64,000 bases of DNA from assembly GCA_037013495.1 (NCBI GenBank), contig CM072806.1:4898001-4962000 (forward strand), read 5' to 3'. This DNA is from Hippophae tibetana (lineage: Eukaryota; Streptophyta; Magnoliopsida; Rosales; Elaeagnaceae). A program made the translations under genes and the position numbers. The number at the start of each line of letters is the position of its first letter. The first letter of the stretch is position 1. The notes below the pieces were generated by a model. That model searched no databases and was not told the origin of the DNA. It saw nothing but the letters and a program-made list of their open reading frames with translations. Positions 49,866 through 61,339 of the stretch are shown here, piece by piece.

Positions 49866-49995
49866 AACACCAGTACTAACACCAGCACTTGTGCAATGCA
49901 CCAGCACCAGCACTTGTGCAACGCACCAGCACCAACACCAGCACTTGTGCAACGCACCAGCATTAGCGCAGCACACTAACACCAGCACCAGCAAT
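49866..49995 (-). repeat. ACCAGCACTTGTGCAACGC minisatellite
   Basis: About four degenerate copies of a 30-36 bp unit containing CACCAGCACTTGTGCAACGC and CACCAGCACCAAC. Scattered relatives occur at 50210-50285 and 50565-50605. Confidence 0.75.
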
Positions 49996-50786
49996 ATTGT
50001 GAACAATTGATTCATCCTTATTTCCTGCCTCTTCTACTTTCTCAAGCCCAGAAATTTCAAATGAGGTAGCAGTATTTCCTGAAACAGGAAGACCCATTAA
50101 CTGAAATTCTCATCAAGTCTATGTAAGTGATTTCTTAACCCTTATTAAGGATTTCCCATCATTTTTTGGAAAACTTCATATCCACAAATGGTCTTCTCCC
50201 CAGATTGAGGCCTGATGCGCGTACAGTCGTGTGCTTGGTGTGCTGGTGAGCCTAGTACGCCTGATGTTGCTACGCCTAGTGCCTACCATGAAAAAGAAAA
50301 CAGAATAAAAAACTAAAATAACATGTGATCATCCATAGGCCTAATAACAATCAATTCATCAGAAAATGCTTTCATTTTATCAAAATAATCCAATACATAT
50401 AGATTATCCAAGGATGATTTTATATGATGTAACGAACAATCTTTATATATTTGCAATATATTACAAAGTGCATAACATAGGTACTATTATATATTAAAAA
50501 ATAACGTATTAGTACATGATCAAACTAAAGTTTCTTTTTAAATAGAACTGTACATGACCTTAAGCACTGTGCACTAGCGCCTATGCACCAGTACCAACAC
50601 CAACAAACTACTGAAATTAAAGATTTATGAGAAAAAAGAAAAATATAAATTTCAACCAAACTGATCTTAAACTACCTATATATACAAATCAAAAGTAAAA
50701 AAAACTTAGAGCAAGAACAGTAAAGTAAATCTGAATTATAATCAATCATATGCTACAAAATTTGTGAATAGAAAAATAAGGTCAGA

Positions 50787-50873
50787 AGGTCCAATGCGAA
50801 GTTGAGCATAGAGTCCAGCTTTCTGAATTGTTTTTATGAAACTTATTGGATCATATCTACCTTTAAAATTGTA
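50787..50873 (-). pseudogene. Beta-galactosidase (GH35) exon fragment
   Basis: On the minus strand 29 codons read [23 protein letters not shown] and QLRIGP, which corresponds to the region of plant GH35 beta-galactosidases just before the YVCAEWN motif of the catalytic barrel. It is preceded by TTTCTTATTACA, like a splice acceptor that lost its G, and after RIGP the sequence departs from the family. It encodes no catalytic residue and is only a fragment. The surrounding open frame (50957-50742) is otherwise not GH35. It is either a relic of a lost gene or an exon captured by the surrounding element. Confidence 0.6.
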
Positions 50874-51494
50874 ATAAGAAACACATAAAACAACATAAGC
50901 ATACAAAGAAAATAATTCAGAGGGAGAAAAAATAATAAAACACAGAAGTAAAACCACTGAAGAAGAAGAATTTCTACGTTCACTATGTCCTAGCTCTACC
51001 TATAAGGAGAAGGTTAAAACATATGCCATTAAACTACTGTAGCTAAAATATGAGGGAACAAATGAAGCCAAAAAATCCAAAAACCAAAACTCTAGACCAA
51101 ACAATCTCAGGGGAATCATCCTTCATTCCAAGTACAAATTGCTTAAGTAGCTTGCATATAGGAGCAAGAAGTTGCATTAATTCACAAGCCAAACTTGCCC
51201 ACCAAAAATTAAAAGAAATTAAACCCACCCTTCTTAATTCACATCAGAAAATAAAAGAAATTAAACAAGTCATAGAACAAGTTATCTCAAATAAATTTTT
51301 TCAATCCAAACAGAAACAAGCAGCAACTAAAATCCTACAAACCCACACTAACTCAAGTTAACCCTAAAATACAAAATAAAAGTAAAACACAAGAAAAATC
51401 AGACAACAGAACGAACCCTAGATCTTGAAAAAAAACAAATCAAGTTAACCACGAAATCTAAGATCGAATTGGATTTTGGAAACAATACTTACCC

Positions 51495-51735
51495 GGATTT
51501 GAGTCGTGAGCGACAACAGTACAAACGGCCGGTCGACAAGGTGCGAACAGGGGATTATGAACAGAAAAAAACAGAGAGAAAAGAAGAAGAGAGGGGAAAT
51601 GAGTTGCTGTAATGTCGAGTGAGATGCTGGAAAGGAGGAATTGTTGGGGGAGGTTGTCGTCAATTTCTTGAGGCGCGGCGTGGCGCAACGCGACGTTGCT
51701 CGTTGAGAGGGACGAAGACGAGAGCTCGAGAGGTC
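51495..51735 (-). other. GC-rich exon-like segment with splice donor
   Basis: On the minus strand a pyrimidine-rich segment starts near 51735, has a frame with RHAAPQEIDDNLPQQF and ends at ATCCGG|GTAAGTATT (donor about 51495), a consensus 5' splice site. It looks like a first exon or leader of a minus-strand transcription unit extending to the GH35 fragment. I do not recognise the encoded sequence. Confidence 0.4.
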
Positions 51736-51740
51736 AGAAA

Positions 51741-52701
51741 TTATTTAGGAAAAAAATTGTGAGATTACGCAGAGGGGGAATTAATATTATATATATATAT
51801 ATATTAATTAGAAATTATATATTAATATATATATATAATTAAGTAAGCCCAAAGATGAGGAAATTAATTATAAAGAAAAAAGAGATAAAAAAAAGTGAAT
51901 TTTTTTGATATATATATTATAAAAGAAATAAAATACATTAAATTAAATTAATAATAGAGAAAAATAAAAAAAATTGTAAATTGCATATATCCTACAAGAG
52001 ATACTAGTTGCTTCGTGAAAAAACAAAGGGGCTTGATATGCCAAGAACTTGCCTAACCATTTGATCATGTTTAACAAATTTATTCCAATTTTGATAGGAT
52101 ATCAATTGAAAATCTAAGTTTCAAGTAATTTTAGGTTGATGAGTTGAAATTAATAGTGAAATAAGGACCGAGTTAAACCGAATTCGATATAAAAAGATTC
52201 ATAAATAAATTAAAATTGAAGAGGGCTAGATAGGTATAAGCATATAGAGTATTGTAGATTCCATGACATAATGTTAACCAAAATAGGAGGAGAGTTTTTG
52301 TGGTTCTTATAAGTCCAATATATTTATAGTCATATACAATCAAATGTTGTTAAACTTTTTATACTCCAATATCATCTTAAAGTGTGGGTTTATCTTTTGC
52401 ATACGTCTGTCTACTTGGATACATTATTGGGCAGTTTTGATTGCATTCCACAAAAATTATATGGCACATACTCTTAATGATTTTAAACATTGGGTATGGG
52501 TATGTAATAAGTTTTGTTCCATATTCTTTAACAACATATTAATAAGCTCAAATCTCATATGGGTTTTTATAATAATTATAAAAGGATACAATTAAAAAAG
52601 ATAATCCATGAATGTCATTCTTATAAACATCACTTGATAGCCATTCACATACATTAATATAAAACATTCTTTTATACTCCAACCCTAACAATTAAGAAGC
52701 A

Positions 52702-52744
<43 letters not shown>

Positions 52745-52846
52745 AATAATATTGCTTATCTTATTCAAGTTGACCTTTAGTAGAAAGAAAGAAAAAGGCC
52801 AATTATTGCAAATTTAGATAGTATTACTTAAATTAAATACAAAAAA
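51741..52846. other. AT-rich spacer 3' of the first SDR gene
   Basis: (TA)n tracts near 51787-51835 and a (TA)16-type run at 52709-52741. No coding sequence was recognised. Confidence 0.6.
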
Positions 52847-54004
52847 TCAAGGCTCTTCTGGATACTTAAACACATTAAAAGAAGAATTAAAAGTGCTAAA
52901 ACCTCCATCTATCAAAAGGTTATGCCCGCTAACATACCTACCTTCATCACTTGCCATATAAAGAGCAGCATTCGCCACATCTTCTACCTTAAGTGTAACA
53001 TTCTTTAAATTGGCAAAAGAATTCATTAATTTCTCAAACTCTTCAGCATCTAAACCAATAAATTTCATAGCCATAGGCGTTGCAACTGTATAGGGTGATA
53101 AGCAATTAACCCTAATCCCAAATTGTCCCAACTCCACAGCTGCATTCCTTGTAAGCCCTACAATGGCATGCTTTGAGCAACAATATGCATGTGAACCCCC
53201 GGCAGCCAAACTTGAACATAAACTAGCAGTTGAAATGATGCTTCCTTTTCGAGCTGGGATCATGACCCTAGCCGCATGTTTTATTCCAAGGAAGACCCCA
53301 GTCACATTCACACTCAACACGCGCTCAAAATCAACCTTCTCATTGTCAATAATTCGTGGTTTGTGTTTGTCAGCTGTGCCAGCATTGTTGAACATTATGT
53401 CTAATTTTCCATAGCTTGATATGGCTTTGTCCACAGCATTTTTGATTTGGGATTCGTTAGTAACATCACAGTGGACAAAGGTACACTTATCTTGGCCGAT
53501 GGATTGTGTGAGTGAATGGCCAAGATCATCTTGGATGTCAGCAATAACAACTTTGGCTCCTTGATGGGCAAACACTCTTGCTGTGCATTCACCAATTCCA
53601 CTAGCTCCTCCAGTTATCAGAGCCACCTTGTCTTTTAATCTACAAAAAATTCAATATATATATACACACATATATTTATATATATATACGATAGTTAAAT
53701 AAATTATACATCAAAAGCTCTACTATTATGTAACACTTTCACTTCACTTTCATAATTTTATGAGTATTAATAAGATATCTCTCTCATAAGCTCTACTATT
53801 GTAGACTATATTTTAGTATTGATTGTGGAGTTTGGGATGAGGTGAGGAGTTAAACCTTTTCGAAATACTATAACTTTAGAAAATTTATGAGTTTTGATAG
53901 TTTTAATCTTATTATTTATAAAATTGAATACTTTAGTGTAAAAATTGAGGAGCATGTTTTACGTACCTTTTTGAAACAGTAGATATAAACGTAGTAGCAG
54001 CCAT
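52847..54004 (-). CDS. Short-chain dehydrogenase, secoisolariciresinol-dehydrogenase-like (SDR-A)
   Basis: Two exons: 54004-53967 (MAATTFISTVSK plus AG) and 53639-52847, joined over a 327-base intron with GTACGT donor and GTAG acceptor; the split codon gives Arg13. The product has 276 residues, the usual length. TGGASGIG at 22-29 binds the dinucleotide and Asp47 after VVIA favours NAD(H). NNAG is at 97-100. The catalytic Ser152, Tyr165 and Lys169 (SHAYCCSK) are present. The classical SDR110C subfamily includes secoisolariciresinol dehydrogenase (lignans), ABA2 and terpene-alcohol dehydrogenases; the PRIIDNEKVDFERVLSVNVT stretch is closest to the lignan enzyme, but the substrate is inferred only from family. 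Cytosolic; no signal peptide seen. Intact. Confidence 0.9.
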
Positions 54005-54181
54005 TGATGCAGAGAGTTAAAAATTGAAATCTATCTATTTTTAAAGAAAGGGAAAACCCAAGGGTGAAAAGAGAAGATAGGGCAGCGAGACAATAATTAT
54101 TTTATTTTTGGGTCAGAGAGATAATAATGATTGTATCTATGAAAACTAGCTGAGAACATAACAACACCCCTTCTACTTTAT

Positions 54182-54189
54182 TTTATAGG
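54182..54189 (-). promoter_or_regulatory. TATA box of SDR-A
   Basis: Minus strand CCTATAAA, 178 bases upstream of the ATG. The same box and flanks are found upstream of SDR-B at 62555-62562. Confidence 0.55.
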
Positions 54190-54534
54190 GAATTGATATT
54201 TTTGAAGTAGGTACAAAATTAAATATTTTATTTATTAATTAAATATTTTAAAAATATTATTTTAATATTATCAAAATTTATTTTATTATTAATAAAATAT
54301 GATAAATAATTATAAAATATTTTTAAATTTTTCATTACATTTTTATGTATATCAAATGTCTTGATAATTAAAGGGATTCAAATTATTTAGTTTAATTTAA
54401 TTGTTAATGTATAATAAAATATAAAGTATTATAATAATAGTATGAATACTCGTTATTCTAGTAATTTTTATAAATATGTTAAAATATTTTATTTTTTTAT
54501 ACTTATATAATTATTTATTATATATATATTTCAA

Positions 54535-54684
54535 TTTTTCAACTCTAAAATTGTAGAAAATTAGATGAATCTCCGTCGAGATGTAAACGTTAGGTAATTG
54601 GAGAACTTTTCAACTCTAAAATTGTAGAAAATTAGATGAATCTATCATGTCTCCGTCGAGATGTCAACGTTAGGTAATTGGAGA
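54535..54684. repeat. 72-bp tandem duplication upstream of SDR-A
   Basis: Copies at 54535-54604 and 54607-54684 share CAACTCTAAAATTGTAGAAA, CTCCGTCGAGATGT and AACGTTAGGTAATTGGAGA. The second has an extra ATCATGT. A diverged relative lies upstream of SDR-B (62903-62985), where a shorter part is also doubled. Confidence 0.85.
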
Positions 54685-56304
54685 TACTCCTCCGTTGTAT
54701 TATCTATTCCTCTCTTAATTGCTCGACTGTTACTCTTGAACTTTTTTATTTTTTATTTATTTTATACCTTTGTCTTTTATAATTTTATCTTTATTTTTAA
54801 TTCTTACATTTTTTTATTTTTTATTTTTACATTTTTAATATATAGTAGTAGCTATTTTAATTAAAAAAAAATAAAATGATCAAATTATATAAAAATTAAA
54901 AAGATTGAAATGTAAAAATTAAAAAATAATAGAATCAAATTATAAGAACAAACTAAAAAATTTAAATTGCAAGATATAAATAAATTTAAGGATAATTTAT
55001 ATAATTAAGCTTTATTAATTTATATCAAATTGCAGATTTCACAGCATTCCTTGTGTTTTCTCCTTAACCCCTTTTATTACAGTAGTGAAAGGAAATGATC
55101 ATTTTTATCTTATAATTTTAAAGTGGAGCATTTTAATTTCAAATATTTTAAAAATGAGAGGATAAATAATTAATTTTTTATATAATTTTTTACAATCTTA
55201 TATTTTTAAGGATTAAAATTTATTATAAAATAAAAAAAAATATTTATTTAAATCTCGATGTATGAAAGTATAAAAATACTATAATAATTTGTAAGAGTGA
55301 TCCTATTTATTTGTAAAATATATACCTTAATTTTATAATTTTAAATGTATTTTTTAAATCTTATTTTTCATTGAAGTGCACTCTCTTTTTTCTCCCAAAA
55401 GTACAGATTAACGTGCTCCTACATTCATTTATTTTAAAGGAAGAAAGGCCATTAAAGTGTTCAACATTAAATCGACATGCATACCTTATTTAAAAATTAT
55501 TCTCTAGATTGCGTTTTTTGCTTAAAAAAAACCCTCAAAAAACTACAAAAGAAAATGTGACTGTAATATTCAAAAAAGAAAATGAGTTGATGGAGAATCA
55601 AAACAGATGTGACATCACAGATGAGAAAAGTTGTTCAACAATTTCATTTAATTAAAAATATAAAATTTATATTTACTATATATTAAAAGTAAACACGTTG
55701 ATAGTATTATTAATAATTTTATATTGATATATTTAAAAAAATTATTATATTGATTATAATTATATTATATATAAATATTTTTAAAAATATGTAATATGTA
55801 ATATAATTTGAAAACTAACTTTTCAAATAAAATTAATAAGAATAATATTTTATAAATCGATCAGGCTAGATTTTTTCAATAAAATTAGTCAAATTTGAAA
55901 TAATATTAGATTAATCATATTTTATATTCATAAGATATATGATTAGTTGTAAATATGTTTAAGACATTTATTTAGTTGTACTAAAAATCTATAAGGTGTG
56001 ATTAACAATAAAAATATAACTAATATTAAGTATTTTTGAAATTATAATTATGTCTATAATATTTTGGGTAATGATAATGATAAAAATATGCTCAAAATTA
56101 AATATATGTTTATGGTTAACATGTATTGTTGGCATAATAGTAACTGATTATGTATTGGATATAATTATAATTAATTTTATGTTGTGAATATAAAACGTAA
56201 TTAATTCAATAATATTTTAGGTATGTTTGAAAATCATAATTAATTATAATTTTAACATTATTATTAATAAAAAATAATGCTATAATAACAAATTAAATAG
56301 GTCT

Positions 56305-56597
56305 ACTTAGAAACTCAGACCTAACTCTGAACCCAAAAGCTAGCTTATGAGTTAGAGGATTGTCCAAACTTATAAGCAATATTATTACCTTACTCTTAGC
56401 CAATGTGAGACTTAACATCCCCCCTCTACATTGGTTAGAGTCCGAATTTACGGCACGATCCAGATTTACGGCACGAGGGCCAATGGGAGTACGAAAAAGC
56501 CAAGAGTCTAACTCTGATACCAACTTAGAAACCCAGGCCTGACTCTGAACCCAAAAGCTAGCAATCCTCTTACTCTTAGCCAATGTGGGACTTAACA
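56305..56597 (-). mobile_element. TRIM retroelement with target duplication
   Basis: Flanked by GGTCT on both sides (56300-56304 and 56598-56602). On the minus strand: LTR beginning TGTTAAGTCCCACATTGG (from 56597), primer site TGGTATCAGAGT (56522-56511), about 90 bases of interior, polypurine tract GAGGGGGGA, and second LTR (56417-56305). The first LTR is about 40 bases shorter than the second owing to an internal deletion. No coding capacity. Confidence 0.85.
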
Positions 56598-57351
56598 GGT
56601 CTCAATATTGTTAACTTTTAATAATTCTCTTTTACTCTTTGATTGTTCTTCTAAAAACAAAATATCAAAAACTTGGATTTTAATTTCATAAAACAATAAT
56701 AAGAACCTTGGAATTCAAAAGTAAAAACTTCAAAACTATAAACAACGTATTAGTGTGTAAAATGAGCAAGAAATTCAGAAGTAGAAAACTTCAAGACTAT
56801 AAACAATAAATTAGTGTGTGAAATTGAAATATAAAACTAGTATACATTTTGCTTTGTTATCACTAATTGAAGATTTTTTAAAGAATATGAATAACAATAA
56901 TTATATATTTTTACTCAAGTATCATAAAAAAATTGGAAAAATATTAAAAGACAAATATTTAAGCATTAAATAAGGATTGATACTATTTTTTTGTCAAATA
57001 TAAAAATTAAATAAATAATTAGATTTTTTTTGTGAAATATTAATGATAAATTGAAAATTAAACAAAATTAAAAATGTAGAATAACATTAAAAATAAAAGA
57101 TGCATAAATAAAAATATTCAATTGAAATATGCTATAAAATAATATGACAGGGAATCCTTAAAATAAAAAATTATAATTATAGAAATGAATTTGAAAACAT
57201 ATTAGTAATTTAAAAAACAATAAAATAAAATATTTAAAATTTCCTATAATAAAATATAAAACAAATGAAGGATCAAATTAAAATTGGCATTTTTATCAAG
57301 AAAAAATAGAATTTTGAATTTTTAGTATCTCAATTAACCCCAACGAGCCTC

Positions 57352-57720
57352 TTACTTAGGGATGCTATAAACTGGATCGGATCGGACCAAATCGTAAAAC
57401 TGGATCAGATAGAATGGTTTTACAAATCAAACGGTCCGATTCGGTTTGTATTAATTTTAAATCGATCGAACAGGATCAGACCGATTTAATAATATATTAA
57501 AAATTTTACATTATTTCTCATTAAATGTATCAATAAATCGAACCAAACCGGATCGAACCGTTTTATAAATCAAACTATATAATCTGGTTTGTATTAATTA
57601 AAACCGTTTCAAATGGTTCGGTCCGGTCCGATCCGAGTAATATAAACGGTTCGATACGGTTTAAGTTTTTTAACTAAAATCAGATCAAATCAGACCGATG
57701 GACACCCTTAGTCTTACTAA
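57352..57720. repeat. Fold-back element rich in CGGTTCGG/CCGAACC words
   Basis: The left edge CTTAGGGATGCTATAAACTGG and the right edge, whose reverse complement begins CTAAGGGTGTCCATCGG, are imperfect inverted repeats. The interior alternates GGATCGGATCGG, CAAACGGTCCGATTCGG and AAACGGTTCGATACGG type words. This is a common class of plant fold-back, MITE-like repeat. No target duplication could be fixed. Confidence 0.6.
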
Positions 57721-58090
57721 CGATCATGTGTATTAAAATGTGTTAACGGTCATGTATATTAAAATGTGTTAAGTTTGAGTGTTAATTACTATGACGTGAA
57801 CACAAATAGATTTTATTTTATTTTTATATAAAAAAACTAAGAGTTAAATAAATTATGTTAATTTTTTAATTAATTAATAATATTTAAAATAACAATGAAT
57901 GAAATATATAATTTTTGTGTGGCTTAGAGTTTAAATTGACCGACTAATTCATCTAAAATACGAACCACCCATTCAATAAATTACTGCGTAAAATATTAAC
58001 TGAGTGGAAAAATAATTTTAAAAAATTAACTTTTTTGTTGGTTGAAATTTCCGATAGACATAGGCACGTAGCACGCTTTCGTTTTGTCCT

Positions 58091-59390
58091 GACTTTCAAG
58101 CTTTTAGGTCATTCACGACAAAGGAAAGGGATGCACATGCTTGAAAATGTTGCATACTTAAATAATAAGAAGTGGTTAGCCATGGATAGTGCTTCAAATA
58201 CGTGTTGAAGTCACATTGGTCTTCGTAGGTGTTTATAGTAAAAAGTTGATAAGTCGCTATATATAATGTAATGATTTTGGGTAGCGTTTTCAATTTGGGT
58301 TTCTAGCTAATGGTGCTGTACTATGATATACATGGCTCCATTGAAGTGACACGATCTCAAGTGCTAACCACTTCTTGTACGTGGTATATTATTATGATTA
58401 CCAGCAAGCTGAGCAGTACCCTTATTCTTCTCTCCTCATATTTTATCCTTCCTAACTTTGACTTTTCATCCATCCAATCCAAATCATTCCTTTAATCTCC
58501 TCATTTTATTTGGATATAGCAAGTTTTATTTTAAATTCTCTTCCCAATATTAAATATATATAGTTTTTAAAAAAATGATAAACTTATATTTAATTCATTT
58601 TTATAAGTATGTTTTATATTTAACATAATAAGAATTTATGATAACATTTTTAATGCTTAACATCAATCATGTTACAGTATTAAAGATTTCAATTTTATAA
58701 TCGGTTATGAAATAATACGAATTTTTTTATATAAAAACATTTATAAAGACATCGATTTCTTTCACTATTTACTAATTATCGTCAACAATGAAATTTGATC
58801 AATGTAAAAAATGTATTCTCAATCTATTTTTAGTTCTGTTGTATTTAAATTTGTTTTTATATGGTTTTACGTAGATTTTTGAATCGAATATATGATATAT
58901 ATTTTTTTCATTATCAACATCTAAAACACATAAGTTACTAATATCAATTTGAGATATAAAAGTAAAATCAATTGTGTGCTTGAATTATGTAAACATAGTA
59001 GGATTTTTTTTAATAATCTTTAAAAACTAATTATACAAAAAGCTACTAATTAGTTAAGGTATTTTCATAAATACCTTGATTAAAAGAGAAGAAAAAAAAA
59101 CCACAAATACTGTTTTTTTTTGCGTCCTTTATGCTCCACGTCCCTTGAATATATCTTGAACCTGTCTTTGGGCTTCATCTGACATGTCAATCCTCTCGTG
59201 TAATTTTTAAAAATTGCGTTTCCCACACACACGATACAAAGTCAAAGTACTTGATGTTTATGAGAAAATGTGGCATATTTGCAGCCTCATGCGACAGTGA
59301 CACCCTTATTCGTGCTGCACATACTGCATTTTGTTTTTGGCTTTAAATATTTACATTTCAAGTAAAAATAATATTTTGAGGTAAAGGTGT
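58091..59390. repeat. Distal upstream block shared with SDR-B
   Basis: Parts of this stretch recur at about 62975-63757: CTTTTAGGTC/CAAAGGAAAG near 58103-58128, TTTATTTGGAT.GAGTAAG to CTTCCCAATATTAAATATA (58504-58562), and a long block 59040-59390 with ATGCTCCACGTCCCTT and TGGCATATTTGCAGCCTCAT. There is no coding content. Confidence 0.75.
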
Positions 59391-61339
59391 TAAATAAGTC
59401 CAACCAAGTACCGTTTGCTCTTAAATTCTTTAATTCCTTTGCCTTTTTGGTTTGCCAAGCTGTATCTTAATACAAAGAAGGAAAAAGAAGAAAAAAACAA
59501 AGAAAAGGCAAAGTAAAAATTTATAATATTCACGATTTAGAGTTAAGTTTTTTTTAGGTAATAATATTACTTATTTTGATCGACACAAGTTAGAATTATC
59601 TTTCGTGTACTTTACGAGATGAATAAATTTGAAGACCTTAGACTATTTAATGAGAATGATGGTATTCTATTCTACAATTAAGTCAATAAAATACATGATG
59701 AAGGATATAAAATATCTCAATTTCATCCTAATAATTAGTGATTAGTTTTGATTTTTTTATTATGAAATCATATAATTTGAATATGATATAAGATATTATA
59801 TCATGTACATGTGACTATATATAAGAAAAAGAATATATCTTATAGTTATTCTCATTAAGATTTATTCTTTTTTAGAGATATAAAAATAAAATCAATTATA
59901 TAAATGATTTATGTAAATATATAATGGAGGAATTTTTTGAGTAAATTAATAAATATATTATTAAATTATTGTAAAAGTTATAAACATATCATTTAATTTT
60001 ATTGAATTATAAAAAAATAGTACTTGATTATAGTTAATGGTGTAAATATATTACTGTATTATTTTTTGATAGTAGATTTGTACAATTATTAAAGAATTTG
60101 GTAATAAATTTGTATTAAAATGAAAATTTAGGTGATTTATTTATATCAAAAATAAATTCAATATAATAAGTACTTATAAAAATTAATTATCAAAATTCAA
60201 ATAAAAAACACAAATACTAATATCTAAATAACTATAAAAAATGACGAATCAAAATATCTCTCACTAATATATTAGTAATATAATTATCAAACTTACAATG
60301 GCCAGATATTAACCTAAGAAAAGAAAAAAAATCTTAAATTGGTGATAAGAGAAGGATTCTGCAAATTAATCAAATACTTGAAACAGTGAACAAACTAAGA
60401 TGATTGCTTGGTATTAATTAGGATTGGGTGATTAAATGGTATGGCTTCAACAAAAAGAAAGGCGTTATTTTCTTCTCTTTGACTAGAATTATGGTGGCTC
60501 AGACACTCTCTCTTCTTCAACTTCAAGGCAAAAGGCATATATTTATGTATATATCCAAACTTAAGGCATATATTTGTATGCAACTTCATGATTAAATGTT
60601 AATAATGTGTAACTCAAGTTAAACAAGTTTGATAATTAGTATTTTTTTAAAATTCACTCTTGTTTTTTTTTAATATTTGTATAACAATGCCCAATGCAAT
60701 TTTTTATAAGTTGATTTATAGTATAATGGTATATGCTTCAAAGTAAGCAATAAAAAAAAGCTCAAAGGCAAATTAAAATTATTAAACATATAATTGATTA
60801 TTTATGTGGGATAAAGAATATTTGTTTAAGAGACTTTAATCAAAATTCACACAAAACTTTCAACCCCAATTCTAAAATACCAAAAAAAAAAAAAAGAGTT
60901 GAAAGTAAAAGGACAATTTAATTTTTATCTTGTTCTTGAATTCTTTTTATACATCATAGTCAATTCATGTCCAAGAGTAGTGTTTATGATATAACACTTA
61001 TTTTTTAAGCTTAATATATTGTTATGATCACTAGATAATCATTTATGGTTTAATTTATTGAAACTCAACGAGATATATACTTTTAAAAAATAAAAATTTG
61101 AACATGCCTTCAAAACCATGATAGATTCAAAAAAGAAATAAAGATGGATCATCTAAATCAACATTCTCAAACATAAAATAACAAACGATAATTAACAAGA
61201 AAAAAAATTCTCTTATCTTAAGTTTAAAATAGGTTCGCACCCACTTATGTCTTACAATTAATTATTTTATTTGTAGAAGTTGCATACAAATATAAATTTC
61301 AATTAATATAAGTGATTTATGAGTAATCTTTATTTTATC
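59391..61339. other. Spacer between the SDR-A upstream block and SDR-B
   Basis: AT-rich with no recognisable gene, RNA or element; poly-A near 60885-60897. Confidence 0.6.

Larger units (their letters stand above)
49520..51740. mobile_element. Possible CACTA-like element with captured gene pieces
   Basis: CACTATTACAAAAAG (49520 on) resembles the CACTACAAGAAAA end of plant CACTA transposons. It is followed by subterminal inverted copies of a TATAGTCACGGTTATAAGAA-like word (49573-49600 and 49640-49672). Inside are a minisatellite, a GH35 exon fragment and a GC-rich exon-like piece on the minus strand. A matching right end (...TAGTG) was not found, so this may be a truncated element or a misreading. 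Confidence 0.35.
54690..58090. other. Segment upstream of SDR-A without counterpart at SDR-B
   Basis: This 3.4-kb AT-rich stretch interrupts the homology between the two SDR upstream regions. It contains a TRIM element (56305-56597) and a fold-back repeat (57352-57720). No gene was seen. Confidence 0.55.

Noticed and set aside
49866..49995. Regular repeats as a possible CRISPR array
   Set aside because: Units are degenerate and contiguous without unique spacers, and the genome is a plant's.
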